Assembly: GCF_013284035.1 (NCBI RefSeq)
Contig: NZ_CP054141.1
Span: forward strand, 4,154,001 to 4,218,000
DNA length: 64,000 bases
Source: Flavobacterium sp. M31R6
GTDB lineage: Bacteria; Bacteroidota; Bacteroidia; Flavobacteriales; Flavobacteriaceae
Direction of reading: 5' to 3'
The position numbers were made by a program, and so were the translations under genes. Positions 7,008-15,913 of this stretch are shown piece after piece (position 1 is the stretch's first letter; every line of letters starts with the position of its first letter). The notes below the pieces were generated by a model. That model had not been told where the DNA came from, did not search any database, and saw only the letters and a program-made list of their open reading frames with translations.

Positions 7008-9455
7008 TTATTTTTTTCTTACAATTCTATCAATGATGCTTTTTTTCTTTTCATTCTCATGATAACCATTTGAATAATTGCCGTTTCCATAACCATAACC
7101 GTATCCATAACCTCCTCCATACTTGGCTTTGTTTTCAAAACCATTCAAAATAATGCTCGTATTATGAAGTTCTCCTCGATTTACCCTATTATTCAGTAAG
7201 GTTATCATTTCCTTTTTAGTGAAATTTTGCCTTACAATGTATAAAGTAACATCACAATATTGCGCCAACTCAAGAGAATCGGCAACCAAACCAACTGGTG
7301 GTGTGTCCAAAATAATATAATCGTATTGAGTTTTTAGCTCTTCTATCAATTCTTTCATTCCGTCACTCATAATCAACTCAGATGGATTAGGAGGTATAGG
7401 TCCTGAAAATATTACATCTAAAAAAGGAACTGAAGTATGATTTACGATCTCATCCAAACTTTTCTGTTTAATCAAATAATTGACAACTCCCGATGTATTG
7501 TTCAAATTAAATTCTTCAAACAGCTTTGGTTTTCTTAAATCCAAACCAACGATCACTGTCTTTTTTTCGCTTAAAGCAAAAACCGTAGCAATGTTTATGG
7601 AACAAAAAGTTTTTCCTTCACCGCTCACCGAAGATGTTATCATTAATGTTTTTGCTCCAGCAACATTACTCTTCTTGTACAAAAACTGAAGAGAAGAACG
7701 AATGGCTCTAAAGGACTCTGACAAGGCTGATTTTGGCTTTTCGAATACGGCCAAATCATTATTATCCTTATTTATTCCAACTATACCAATCAACGGAATA
7801 CTAGTTAGTTTACTAATATCATCCGGATTTTGAATGGTATTATTGATAAAGAAAATAACAACGATAACCAACAAAGGCAGTAAAAACCCTAAAAATAAAG
7901 CCAACACGTAATTCACCCCTGTCTTAGGCCCTATAAGACCTCCTCCAATATCTTTAGCTGAATCAATAAAATGAATGTCCGACAGATTAGCTGCTTTTAC
8001 AATATCAGCTTCACTCCTTTTTTGGAGAAAAGTGCTGTAGATATTATCATTTAAGTCATATTTTCTTTTGATTTTTATCAATTCTTGCTGGTCATCCGGG
8101 AGACGCTTTATTTTACTTTCTGCTTGATTGATTTTGCTCTCTACTAGTGCCAAATCATATTCCACAGAAGTTTTTGCAGTAGTGATATTTTCCAATAAAA
8201 CGTTCTTGACCGCTTCCATTTGATTATCAAAATCCCTAAATATTTTTTCACTTTTTACAGCATAAGCCATTTCCGATCGCTGAGTAGAAAGAGCTATTAA
8301 TTTAGACACATTAACAACAATATTGGGATCCTCAATTCCAGCCACAGAAGGCGCAGGTAATTTCGAATAATCAACACTATTTCTTAAATAAGACTTTAAA
8401 GAATTATAATAGGCAATTTTTCGGTTAATCGCATCTTTTTCAACATCAAAGTCAAGGATTTTATCTGAAAATTTAGTCGCCCCTCCTTCTTCAACATCAT
8501 AAATATTTTTATCTTTTCTGAAAGTTTTCAACTCATCCCCCGTCTGTTTTAGCTGAGATTCCATTGCCACAAGCGTGCTATCAATAAAATTAATGGTGTT
8601 TGTTGCAAATTGATTTTTACTGTCTAGCTGTCTTTTAATCAGCATTTTTACAGTCGAATTCAGATAATCAACCATTCGGGCTTTATTAGTACCTTGCATT
8701 CCCAAAGTAATTATAGAACTTCCTTTGTCATCAGTTCTGACATTTATGCTTCTATAATTTGCAACTGTACCGTCAAAGTCATTGAATCTCACAAAGTATT
8801 CATTTCCCTTGTACAAACCGGGATTGTCATTTATTTGTAATGTCCAATTCAAAAAAGGCAAAGATACTTTTTGACCAACTTTGTATTTTTTTACAAATTC
8901 ACCCTCTACAATTGATGTATTACTATAACTATTATCGGAATAATGAATTAGCGAAACAGATGTTCCTTCAAAGGGGATTCTTAATTCATATTCATTTTCA
9001 GTAATAAATTTAATTCCTATAAGATTCCCTACTACTTGGCCCTGCTTTTTATCAATATCAAGATGAAACGGAACAGCTCCATAAGCATCAACAAGATTGT
9101 ATTCTCCTTGCACCAAATAATCAATATAGAATTGTAATTTATCAACCACCAACTCATTGTGTGAGCGGGATTGCAAAGTGGTCGAGATAGTCTGCATTTG
9201 ATCTGAAGCACCTCCCCAATTAAAAACCAAGTTGGTACTGGATGTAAAAAGCGGATTGGTTTCTTCCTTAACCGAAATTAGGGTTTCAATTCCATAAATC
9301 TTCTCTTTACGTATATTAACCTGATACGCAATCATTAAAGCTATAATTACGGATAGCAAAAACCATTTCCAATAACTTAATATCTTTATTAAAAACCCCT
9401 TGAAATCAAAACTGGGCTGATTTTCAAAAACCGAAAAATCTTTAATATCTAACAT
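7008..9455 (-). CDS. Wzc-type polysaccharide co-polymerase / BY-kinase
   Basis: The 815-residue inner-membrane protein has a Wzz-like N-terminal domain with TM1 near residues 29-46 and a long coiled periplasmic region. TM2 is near 505-530 (LALFLGFLLPLLVIVVIFF). A cytoplasmic BY-kinase domain follows with Walker A SSVSGEGKTF, Walker A' GLDLRKPKLF and Walker B YDYIILDTPP. The C-terminal tail has alternating Gly and Tyr (GGGYGYGYGYGNGN), the expected autophosphorylation cluster. Family knowledge: it controls chain length and export together with the Wza channel, whose gene lies 15 nt upstream, and counteracting phosphatases are usual. No phosphatase gene is visible here. Confidence 0.92.
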   Translation of the reverse strand: MLDIKDFSVFENQPSFDFKGFLIKILSYWKWFLLSVIIALMIAYQVNIRKEKIYGIETLISVKEETNPLFTSSTNLVFNWGGASDQMQTISTTLQSRSHNELVVDKLQFYIDYLVQGEYNLVDAYGAVPFHLDIDKKQGQVVGNLIGIKFITENEYELRIPFEGTSVSLIHYSDNSYSNTSIVEGEFVKKYKVGQKVSLPFLNWTLQINDNPGLYKGNEYFVRFNDFDGTVANYRSINVRTDDKGSSIITLGMQGTNKARMVDYLNSTVKMLIKRQLDSKNQFATNTINFIDSTLVAMESQLKQTGDELKTFRKDKNIYDVEEGGATKFSDKILDFDVEKDAINRKIAYYNSLKSYLRNSVDYSKLPAPSVAGIEDPNIVVNVSKLIALSTQRSEMAYAVKSEKIFRDFDNQMEAVKNVLLENITTAKTSVEYDLALVESKINQAESKIKRLPDDQQELIKIKRKYDLNDNIYSTFLQKRSEADIVKAANLSDIHFIDSAKDIGGGLIGPKTGVNYVLALFLGFLLPLLVIVVIFFINNTIQNPDDISKLTSIPLIGIVGINKDNNDLAVFEKPKSALSESFRAIRSSLQFLYKKSNVAGAKTLMITSSVSGEGKTFCSINIATVFALSEKKTVIVGLDLRKPKLFEEFNLNNTSGVVNYLIKQKSLDEIVNHTSVPFLDVIFSGPIPPNPSELIMSDGMKELIEELKTQYDYIILDTPPVGLVADSLELAQYCDVTLYIVRQNFTKKEMITLLNNRVNRGELHNTSIILNGFENKAKYGGGYGYGYGYGNGNYSNGYHENEKKKSIIDRIVRKK

Positions 9456-9470
9456 ATTGGAAAATTGATT

Positions 9471-10262
9471 TTATTTTTTAAGTAACAAATAAGTGGTACT
9501 AACTAAAGACAATAGAGTAATAAGGGTCGTCAAAGACTGAATTCCAGTACTGCCAGTTCCCCACGTTTTTTGTTTAAGCGGTTTTACATAAATATAATCG
9601 TTAGGCTGCAAAAAGTAATATGGCGAATTCATTACATTAATATTGGTTAAATCCAAATCCTTCATCTCGGTTCCATTGGGAGTTTGTCTAATAACCGTTA
9701 CCGCTTTTCTATCCCCTGTTGTGGTTATATCCCCTGCATTGGCAATAGCCTCCATTATATTTACTTTTTCCTGAAACAAAGTTTTAGTACCTGTACTTCC
9801 TACTTCCCCATTAATGGTATATCGAAAACCGGCTAATTTAACTACCACAAAAATACTGGCATTATCTTTAAAATAGTCAGCCAATAATTGTTTTTCAATA
9901 CTAACACGAACTTCTTCTAAAGTAAATCCCATAACATTCATCTCTCCCAATACAGGAATTCGAATATTTCCATGATCGTCTACAGTAAATCCATCAAAAT
10001 ACAAACCAGATTCCGATTGGGCTGTTTCAGAACCACTAACGGTTGGATTAAAAATAGTTACCAGTTTTGGATCCGAGGCTTTGATAGTGATACTTAATAC
10101 ATCATGGGTTTGTAAACGATACGGTTTTGACTCCACCATTACGACTGGTCCTTCATTGGAAGAATTATCTTTTTTTTGAAGATAAACCAAATCCTTTACT
10201 GGAATACAGGATGTAAATAACACACCTATAAATAAAAAAATAAGGAGTAAACGTTTGTTCAT
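9471..10262 (-). CDS. Wza-type polysaccharide export lipoprotein
   Basis: The 263-residue protein has a lipoprotein signal peptide with lipobox FTSC (Cys19). A Poly_export domain at about 50-145 contains YRLQTHDVLSITI, and an SLBB domain at about 148-230 begins YTINGEVGSTGTK. A hydrophobic C-terminal helix (about 240-261) probably crosses the outer membrane. Family knowledge: it forms the outer-membrane exit channel for the polysaccharide handled by Wzc. It is the first gene of the wza-wzc-epimerase operon. A -7 element TATATTTG lies 18-25 nt upstream of the ATG, between it and recR. Confidence 0.93.
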   Translation of the reverse strand: MNKRLLLIFLFIGVLFTSCIPVKDLVYLQKKDNSSNEGPVVMVESKPYRLQTHDVLSITIKASDPKLVTIFNPTVSGSETAQSESGLYFDGFTVDDHGNIRIPVLGEMNVMGFTLEEVRVSIEKQLLADYFKDNASIFVVVKLAGFRYTINGEVGSTGTKTLFQEKVNIMEAIANAGDITTTGDRKAVTVIRQTPNGTEMKDLDLTNINVMNSPYYFLQPNDYIYVKPLKQKTWGTGSTGIQSLTTLITLLSLVSTTYLLLKK

Positions 10263-10279
10263 TCGTGTTGATTTAGTAA

Positions 10280-10287
10280 CAAATATA
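10280..10287 (-). promoter_or_regulatory. -7 element of the wza-wzc operon promoter
   Basis: CAAATATA on the plus strand reads TATATTTG on the minus strand, an exact match to the Bacteroidetes -7 consensus TANNTTTG. It lies 18-25 nt ahead of the wza ATG and downstream of the recR stop. No TTG is found at the usual -33 spacing, only a T-rich tract, so the promoter may be weak or regulated. Confidence 0.5.
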
Positions 10288-10331
10288 GTTTTTCAATTAG
10301 TATTAAAAAAGCATCATGCTTAATAAACCAC

Positions 10332-10952
10332 TTAATTGTTTTTTAATGATTTTTCAAAAGGTACCCTTTGCAGTATACTTCGCCCTAGAGTAACTTCATC
10401 TGCGTATTCTAATTCATCTCCGACAGCAATTCCTCTTGCTATTGTTGAAACTACTAGTGGCAAATCTGCTATCTGTTTGTAGATATAAAAATTGGTGGTA
10501 TCTCCTTCCATTGTTGAGCTTAAAGCAAATATTATCTCTTTGACTTGACCTAGCTTGACTTTCTCTACCAACCTAGAAATGGTAAGCTGACTAGGCCCCA
10601 CTCCATCAATAGGAGAAATTTTACCACCTAAAACATGGTAGATTCCTCTAAATTGTCCCGTATTTTCGATTGCCATCACATCTCGAATATCCTCAACAAC
10701 ACAAATAATCTGATGGTTCCTACTAGGATTCGCACAAATTTCACAAACTTCACTATCTGATATATTATGGCAGCTATTGCAATATTTGATTTCCTCACGC
10801 ATTGTAACTAATGCTTGAGCTAAAAAAGCAGCCTGTTCTTTGGGTTGCTTTAAAATATGCAAAACCAATCTCAAGGCGGTTCTTTTGCCAATTCCTGGCA
10901 ATTGAGCCATTTCATTAACTGCTTTTTCTATTAGTTTTGAAGAAAATTCCAT
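10332..10952 (-). CDS. recR: Recombination protein RecR
   Basis: This protein of about 206 residues acts with RecF/RecO in loading RecA at gaps. It has the N-terminal helix-hairpin-helix ([15 protein letters not shown]), the four-cysteine zinc finger ([16 protein letters not shown]) and a Toprim domain starting [15 protein letters not shown]. An upstream ATG at 10970 is rejected because a perfect -7 promoter element (TACTTTTG, plus-strand 10958-10965) lies between it and the ATG at 10950-10952. The chosen start also matches the usual family N-terminus. The mRNA is probably leaderless. Confidence 0.96.
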   Translation of the reverse strand: MEFSSKLIEKAVNEMAQLPGIGKRTALRLVLHILKQPKEQAAFLAQALVTMREEIKYCNSCHNISDSEVCEICANPSRNHQIICVVEDIRDVMAIENTGQFRGIYHVLGGKISPIDGVGPSQLTISRLVEKVKLGQVKEIIFALSSTMEGDTTNFYIYKQIADLPLVVSTIARGIAVGDELEYADEVTLGRSILQRVPFEKSLKNN

Positions 10953-10957
10953 GGATA

Positions 10958-10965
10958 CAAAAGTA
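10958..10965 (-). promoter_or_regulatory. -7 element of recR promoter
   Basis: CAAAAGTA on the plus strand reads TACTTTTG, matching TANNTTTG. It ends 5 nt before the recR ATG, so transcription would start at or almost at the start codon. No clear -33 TTG is at standard spacing. Confidence 0.5.
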
Positions 10966-10970
10966 AGCAA

Positions 10971-11226
10971 TTTGACAAACTGCCATTTAGAAAATTGAAT
11001 CTATTTTAAAAGTCAATATATCCGTTTTGAAATAAACAAAGACATCTCTTTTTTTGCACTAAGCAAATGCCAAATATTTCCAAAAAATCAAATTCTTTCA
11101 ATTAAGATTATTGATTGTTATGGTTTATCCCAGATGGAAGCGGCATCCCACGCTTTTTTGCGTGGATATAGCGTACAGCTGGACACGAGCAAAGCGAACT
11201 GACGAAGTAAATAGATCCTTAAAAAA
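10971..11226. other. Intergenic region with structured repeat element
   Basis: This 256-nt spacer lies between the recR promoter and the stop codon of the CoA-binding protein gene. No gene was found. Its right half (11127-11219) is occupied by the structured repeat described separately. The left half (about 10990-11125) is plain AT-rich sequence with no feature I can support. Confidence 0.6.
11127..11219 (+). repeat. Structured intergenic element, copy A
   Basis: Read on the plus strand, the element has a CCAG...CTGG basal stem, a conserved internal stretch GATGGAAGCGGCATCC, and a short apical hairpin (CACGC/GCGTG with a T6 loop). A second conserved stretch, GATATAGCGTACAGC, follows. A tail containing GAGCAAAGCG and GATCC completes it. 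A second copy with the same layout and compensatory stem changes is at 44624-44716. It could be a dispersed REP-like element or a structured RNA; orientation and transcription are unknown. Confidence 0.6.
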
Positions 11227-11595
11227 TTAATATTTATTTAATGTCAGCAAAACCAATGTACAGGCAGCTTCATATTTTATATTATTCAATTCCAACAATT
11301 GATAAAACTCTTGGTTTTCGGTTCCTGGGTTAAATAAAACACGTTTGGGCTTGGCATCGACAATGTAATTATAATAATCCCTTTGACGAGTTGGATTTAG
11401 GTATAACGAAATGGTATCAATATTTTTAACGGGAATCGCTTTGGTATTTATTTTAATTCCAGCCACTTCTCCACCGTTTTGTCCTAATGCAAGAACTGAA
11501 TGTCCTTTGGCAACCAACATTTCAACAGCTTTGAATGCAGCCCTTTCTGGTTTTGTTGTAGCTCCAAGAACTAAGGTTTTTTTATTTTTTATCAT
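11227..11595 (-). CDS. CoA-binding domain protein (YccU-like)
   Basis: The 122-residue single-domain Rossmann-like protein has LVLGATTKPERAAFKAVEML at the N-terminus and RVLFNPGTENQEF in the second half, both typical of the small CoA_binding family. It has no catalytic domain of its own. The function of these proteins is poorly defined; nucleotide or CoA binding is inferred from the family. It is probably transcribed alone, from a -7 element TACTTTTG (11615-11622) about 20 nt upstream. Confidence 0.82.
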   Translation of the reverse strand: MIKNKKTLVLGATTKPERAAFKAVEMLVAKGHSVLALGQNGGEVAGIKINTKAIPVKNIDTISLYLNPTRQRDYYNYIVDAKPKRVLFNPGTENQEFYQLLELNNIKYEAACTLVLLTLNKY

Positions 11596-11614
11596 TTTAA
11601 TTCAATATAAGGTG

Positions 11615-11622
11615 CAAAAGTA
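11615..11622 (-). promoter_or_regulatory. -7 element ahead of the CoA-binding protein gene
   Basis: CAAAAGTA on the plus strand reads TACTTTTG on the minus strand, matching TANNTTTG, 20-27 nt upstream of the ATG. No TTG is found at -33 spacing. Confidence 0.45.
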
Positions 11623-11805
11623 ATCAAAAAGGATTAAGCACTAACTAAATAGTTGTCATAAACCTAGAAATAGCCATCAAACATTACACCTTTTAACTAA
11701 TTCCGTAATTGATTCCGGCATTTAATGAAATAAACAATTACATAACTCTTGTTTAAAGTTATTTATACATAAATTCGTAATTTTACAATCAAAAACCAAA
11801 ACTGG

Positions 11806-12435
11806 ATGGATTTATTTATTTACTTATTTGTTGCTTTATTTTCTGTTTTAAATCCCATAGGAACCGTTCCAATCTTTGTAGGTCTAACTCAAGGCGACTC
11901 CAAACAAGAATGTTCAAGAATTTCATTATGGACTTCCATAAATGTATTTTTAATCCTTATTATTTCGTTTTTTATTGGAAAGTATGTTTTGAGTTTTTTT
12001 GGCATTAGTATTGATTCCCTTCGAATTGCTGGCGGTTTAATCATTGTAAGTTCTGGCTTTTCCTTACTTTCAGGAAAGTTCAACAAAAAGCGAGGGATCA
12101 ATAAAAAAATAGAAACCGACGCTCAAAAACGAAATGACATTGCTTTGACACCATTAGCTATCCCAATGCTTGCCGGCCCAGGTTCTATTTCCCTTTTAAT
12201 TGCATTTTACCAAGAACATAATTCCACTAATGAACTTATAATTGCCTCACTAGCCATATTGGCAATTGCGATTGCAATTTTTATTATTCTGAGAAGTGCA
12301 CATTATCTGGCCCAAATACTTGGCGCCTCTGGGATAGTAGCAATTTCAAGAATTGTAGGCTTTATAGTTATTGCAATTGGCATTCAATACATTGTAAGTG
12401 CCCTTATCAATATCATCAAAAGTAATTTGATGTAA
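11806..12435 (+). CDS. MarC/UPF0056 family membrane protein
   Basis: The 209-residue protein consists of six hydrophobic segments (about 3-24, 40-60, 68-88, 113-133, 142-161 and 184-205). It has the family motifs FSVLNPIGTVPIF near the N-terminus and PLAIPMLAGPGSI in the middle. Family knowledge: MarC-like proteins are inner-membrane proteins of unclear transport role; early links to multiple antibiotic resistance were not supported later. It is a single plus-strand gene that converges with the CtlX-like gene on a perfect 20-bp terminator hairpin. Confidence 0.88.
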   Translation: MDLFIYLFVALFSVLNPIGTVPIFVGLTQGDSKQECSRISLWTSINVFLILIISFFIGKYVLSFFGISIDSLRIAGGLIIVSSGFSLLSGKFNKKRGINKKIETDAQKRNDIALTPLAIPMLAGPGSISLLIAFYQEHNSTNELIIASLAILAIAIAIFIILRSAHYLAQILGASGIVAISRIVGFIVIAIGIQYIVSALINIIKSNLM

Positions 12436-12451
12436 TCCTAAAATTAGCAAT

Positions 12452-12502
12452 AAAAAAATCCAAATTCCAATCGTTGTCAGCAATTGGAATTTGGATTTTT
12501 TT
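12452..12502. terminator. Bidirectional terminator, 20-bp perfect stem
   Basis: Arms at 12452-12471 and 12483-12502 are exact complements over 20 nt around an 11-nt loop. The outer seven pairs are A:T, giving a T-run in both directions. It lies between the convergent marC-like (+) and ctlX-like (-) genes and can terminate both. Confidence 0.88.
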
Positions 12503-12520
12503 ATTTTAAACTTTTATATT

Positions 12521-13456
12521 TTATTCTCTCGGTAGGAAAATTTCTGCCATCATACAGCGGGCACTTCCACCGCCACAAGCTTCGATAGTATCTAAACTTG
12601 AACTCAAAATAGTTACATGCTCTTCTAATTGAGCAATTTGTTTTTTTGTCAAACTTTGATGGGCTGAAGTACTCATTACCAAATACCTTCTATCATCGGC
12701 CCCTTTTACTTCAAGCATGTTTCCTGCAAAGTTATTCACTTGCTCTTCGGTAATCAAAATAATTTCTTTTTCGTCACCTTTAAGGCTTTCAAGAACCATT
12801 TTTCGCTCTTTTTTATCGTCGATACAATCCGCACAAATAACGGCAAAAGTCTCTCCAATACACATCATTACATTGGTATGATAAATTAGCTTTCGTTCGT
12901 TATTAACAGTATGAAAGGCTTCAAAAATTACAGGTGTAAATTCAAAATCTTCACAAAACTCAATAAACAGCTCTTCATCAGCTCTTGGAGAAAGCGCACA
13001 ATAAGCCTTTCCATTCTCCCTGTCCAATAATAAACTTCCTGTACCTTCCAAGAAAAAACCATCTTCTTCGGCAGAAGTATAATCCATAATGTTATCGATT
13101 ATAAATCCTTTTTCTTCCAGAGTATCCAAAATATCTTCACGACGTTCCAGACGACGATTCTCTGCAAACATAGGATATAACGCCACATCCCCGTTCTCAT
13201 GAAAAGAAATCCAATTGTTTGGAAAAATACTGTCTGGCGTATCTGAATTTTCTTTGTCATCAACCACCGTTACATCGACCCCAACCGAGCGAAGCTTCTC
13301 AACAAAAACATCAAATTCCTGTTGCGCTTTTGCATTTACAGTTGCGGGCAAAAGACCATCTAAAACTTTTTGATAATAATTATTCACTGCTGTTTGCTCA
13401 TTCATACGGAATGCAACTGGCCGAATCATCAAAATGGAGTTTGTTGTTTGTTTCAT
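12521..13456 (-). CDS. ctlX: Citrulline-utilisation hydrolase CtlX-like (amidinotransferase fold)
   Basis: This protein of about 311 residues belongs to the pentein/amidinotransferase superfamily. Motifs are PDSIFPNNWISFH (substrate-guanidino Asp region), ALYPMFAENRR, EGTGSLLLDR, the His segment IYHTNVMMCIG, and the catalytic Cys in ACGGGSARCMMAEIF at the C-terminus. These match the CtlX group, thought to release ammonia from citrulline. I chose the ATG at 13456 (MKQTTNSILMIRP) because conservation begins there; an ORF extension to 13525 looks non-coding. A second pentein gene lies immediately upstream, which suggests a shared role in arginine/citrulline breakdown. Confidence 0.85.
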   Translation of the reverse strand: MKQTTNSILMIRPVAFRMNEQTAVNNYYQKVLDGLLPATVNAKAQQEFDVFVEKLRSVGVDVTVVDDKENSDTPDSIFPNNWISFHENGDVALYPMFAENRRLERREDILDTLEEKGFIIDNIMDYTSAEEDGFFLEGTGSLLLDRENGKAYCALSPRADEELFIEFCEDFEFTPVIFEAFHTVNNERKLIYHTNVMMCIGETFAVICADCIDDKKERKMVLESLKGDEKEIILITEEQVNNFAGNMLEVKGADDRRYLVMSTSAHQSLTKKQIAQLEEHVTILSSSLDTIEACGGGSARCMMAEIFLPRE

Positions 13457-13615
13457 ATGTTGATATTTATTGTTTTTTTTATGGTCATATGTAATTCGCA
13501 TATCATCATTAGCACTAGCGACCAATAATCAATTATGCTCATTTCATATTTTTATGGTATTATCATTAAAAAAATCTATTGCCTAAAGTTAAACAATAAA
13601 ACCCAAAACGAATCG

Positions 13616-14530
13616 CTAATCTCTTATTAATGGCAAAGTAGAACATCGCAATAATCCCTCTTGCTTTGCAATTTCTGCATAAGGAATTTCTTCTACTGTA
13701 AACCCATTAGCTCTAAGCCAATTATTTAATCTTGTAAAATTCTTTTCAGAAACAACAACATTTGTGTCTATCGAAAATACATTGGAATTCATATTATACA
13801 TTTCATCACGTGTAATATGAAACAAGTTTTCTTTTCCAAAAAGATTTACTAGAAACATATAATCTGCTTCTTCCCTAAATCCTCTTTTGTATATAATCCC
13901 TTTGTCTTTTCCCACTGGCTGAAAGCAACAATCAAGATGCAAAGCATTATCGCGAGCTTCAATTCTTGATTTAACCAAATCAAAATCTTTTACAATCTTA
14001 TTTGGAAATAACTCTTTTATAAAATTTACTCCTTGCCAATTAGTCCTAGCGGTTACATAACTTGAATAATCACTTCCTTTATAGGTCCCAACAAAAATAT
14101 AATCATTCCAGAGCATTACATCTCCTCCCTCAATATGAACTTCTTCGGGAGGACGAACAACTTTTGCAGGATTCATTTGATCAATTACATATTGAATAGC
14201 ATCCAATTCTCGTTCGCGATCTGGTAAAATATTTGATTTGACAAAAGTATCATCTATTACAAAACCAATATCTCTAGCAAATATCTGATTGTAATTTTCG
14301 ATCATTTCTGGACGCAAAACAGTTACTCCGTATTTTTGGAATACTGAATTAAAAGCTTCCATTTCAACAACCATATCAGCCTCTATTGGGTAGGTATTGG
14401 CTAAAATATGCTCTAAAGATTTAGGATCATAAGCTTCTTCCGCCTTTGGCGTAGGGCCATTGTTAACAGCAGAACCTAACACCACTAGCCTCAATTTTGA
14501 GGTCTCATTTTTTATGTTTAATTCTAGCAT
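13616..14530 (-). CDS. Amidinotransferase/arginine deiminase-family protein
   Basis: This pentein-fold enzyme of about 304 residues has ARDIGFVIDDTFVKSN (Asp region), EEVHIEGGDVMLW (Glu-Gly-Gly-Asp motif), the His in ARDNALHLDCCFQP, and a C-terminal catalytic Cys in GLLRCSTLPLIRD. These fit dimethylarginine dimethylaminohydrolase, arginine deiminase or a related guanidino hydrolase; the sequence alone does not settle the substrate. The ATG at 14530 is preferred over 14569, as the upstream residues are hydrophobic and non-conserved. It is followed 159 nt downstream by the CtlX-like gene, and the two may act in sequence on arginine. Confidence 0.78.
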   Translation of the reverse strand: MLELNIKNETSKLRLVVLGSAVNNGPTPKAEEAYDPKSLEHILANTYPIEADMVVEMEAFNSVFQKYGVTVLRPEMIENYNQIFARDIGFVIDDTFVKSNILPDRERELDAIQYVIDQMNPAKVVRPPEEVHIEGGDVMLWNDYIFVGTYKGSDYSSYVTARTNWQGVNFIKELFPNKIVKDFDLVKSRIEARDNALHLDCCFQPVGKDKGIIYKRGFREEADYMFLVNLFGKENLFHITRDEMYNMNSNVFSIDTNVVVSEKNFTRLNNWLRANGFTVEEIPYAEIAKQEGLLRCSTLPLIRD

Positions 14531-14602
14531 TTTTATAACTTTTGCCAAAGATAAAAAAAAAAGCTCCACCGTAAAGTGAAGCTCTAATAATCTATTTAAG
14601 AT

Positions 14603-15877
14603 TTATGATTTAACATATTCTCTCAAAGGATACCCAGTATATATCTGCCTTGGTCTTCCTATTGGTTCTTTGTTTTCTCTCATTTCTTTCCATTGAGCAA
14701 TCCAACCTGGCAATCTACCAATTGCAAATAATACAGTAAACATATCTGTTGGAATTCCTAAAGCTCTGTAAATAATACCTGAATAAAAATCAACGTTAGG
14801 ATACAAATTTCTTGATTTAAAATACTCGTCTTCTAATGCCGAAACTTCCAGTTTTTTAGCAATTTCAAGAATAGGATCATTTACTCCCAAAGTCGCAAGC
14901 ACTTCATCAGCAGCTTTCTTGATTATTTTTGCTCTTGGATCAAAGTTTTTATAAACTCTATGTCCAAAGCCCATCAATCTAAAAGGATCGTTTTTATCTT
15001 TGGCTTTCGCTAAATATTTCTCTGCGTCTCCCCCTGTAGCATGAATTTCTTCCAACATTTCTAGAACCGCTTGGTTTGCACCACCGTGTAATGGCCCCCA
15101 TAAAGCAGAGACTCCTGCAGATATTGAAGCAAAAAGACCAGCATGTGATGAACCTACCATTCTCACTGTTGAAGTAGAGCAGTTTTGTTCATGATCTGCA
15201 TGAAGAATAAATAATTTATCTAATGCATCAATAACAATTGGATCTGCAGTATATGGCCCAGTAGGCAATTTAAACATCAAATTCATAAAATTCTCAACAT
15301 ACCCAATTGTATTATCATAATAATTCAATGGATATCCCATACTTTTTCTATAAGTCCAAGTAGCAATAACTAAAAATTTAGCAATAGTTTTACAAACTGC
15401 ATCATACATATCTTTTTCATTATCCGCATCTACTGACTTTGGATTAAAAGCAGTCAAAGCACTTGTCAAAGCAGATAACACTCCCATAGGGTGAGCCGTT
15501 CTTGGAAAACCGTCCAAAATAATCTTCATTTCTTCACTCACTAAAGTGAATTTTCGAATGTCATTTTCAAATTGCTCCAATCTTTCAGTAGAAGGCAATT
15601 CACCAAATATTATTAAATATGAAACTTCTAAAAAATGAGATTTCTCGGCTAATTCTTCAATTGAATACCCTCTATAACGTAAAATTCCAAGTTCACCATC
15701 CAAAAAGGTAATTTCACTTTTACAAGAACCAGAATTTTTATACCCTGGATCAAGGGTAATTACGCCAGACATATCTCGTAATTTACTAATATCAACAGCA
15801 GCTTCATTTTCACTTCCTACAATTACAGGAAGCTCAAATTTATTGCCGTCAATTTCTAATATTGCTATTTTTGACAT
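14603..15877 (-). CDS. gltA: Citrate synthase (type II)
   Basis: The 424-residue enzyme condenses oxaloacetate and acetyl-CoA in the TCA cycle. It shows the N-terminal beta-rich extension of Gram-negative type II enzymes (LDPGYKNSGSCKSEITFLDG), the His segment ILHADHEQNCSTSTVRMVGSS, the WGPLHGGANQAV active site, and GFGHRVYKNFDPRAK. Its length is normal. It has a -7 element TAGATTTG (15914-15921) 37-44 nt upstream and follows the eno terminator, so it is an independent unit. Confidence 0.97.
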   Translation of the reverse strand: MSKIAILEIDGNKFELPVIVGSENEAAVDISKLRDMSGVITLDPGYKNSGSCKSEITFLDGELGILRYRGYSIEELAEKSHFLEVSYLIIFGELPSTERLEQFENDIRKFTLVSEEMKIILDGFPRTAHPMGVLSALTSALTAFNPKSVDADNEKDMYDAVCKTIAKFLVIATWTYRKSMGYPLNYYDNTIGYVENFMNLMFKLPTGPYTADPIVIDALDKLFILHADHEQNCSTSTVRMVGSSHAGLFASISAGVSALWGPLHGGANQAVLEMLEEIHATGGDAEKYLAKAKDKNDPFRLMGFGHRVYKNFDPRAKIIKKAADEVLATLGVNDPILEIAKKLEVSALEDEYFKSRNLYPNVDFYSGIIYRALGIPTDMFTVLFAIGRLPGWIAQWKEMRENKEPIGRPRQIYTGYPLREYVKS

Positions 15878-15913
15878 ATTTTTTTATGAAATAAAATTTA
15901 ATTTATAATTTAC

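Noticed and set aside
7030..7120. Possible minisatellite
   Set aside because: The periodic GGNTAT-like sequence is the coding sequence of the Gly-Tyr tail of the Wzc-like kinase, so it is kept as part of that gene.
13457..13525. N-terminal extension of the CtlX-like protein
   Set aside because: The added residues are charged and not conserved, and the family start is at 13456.
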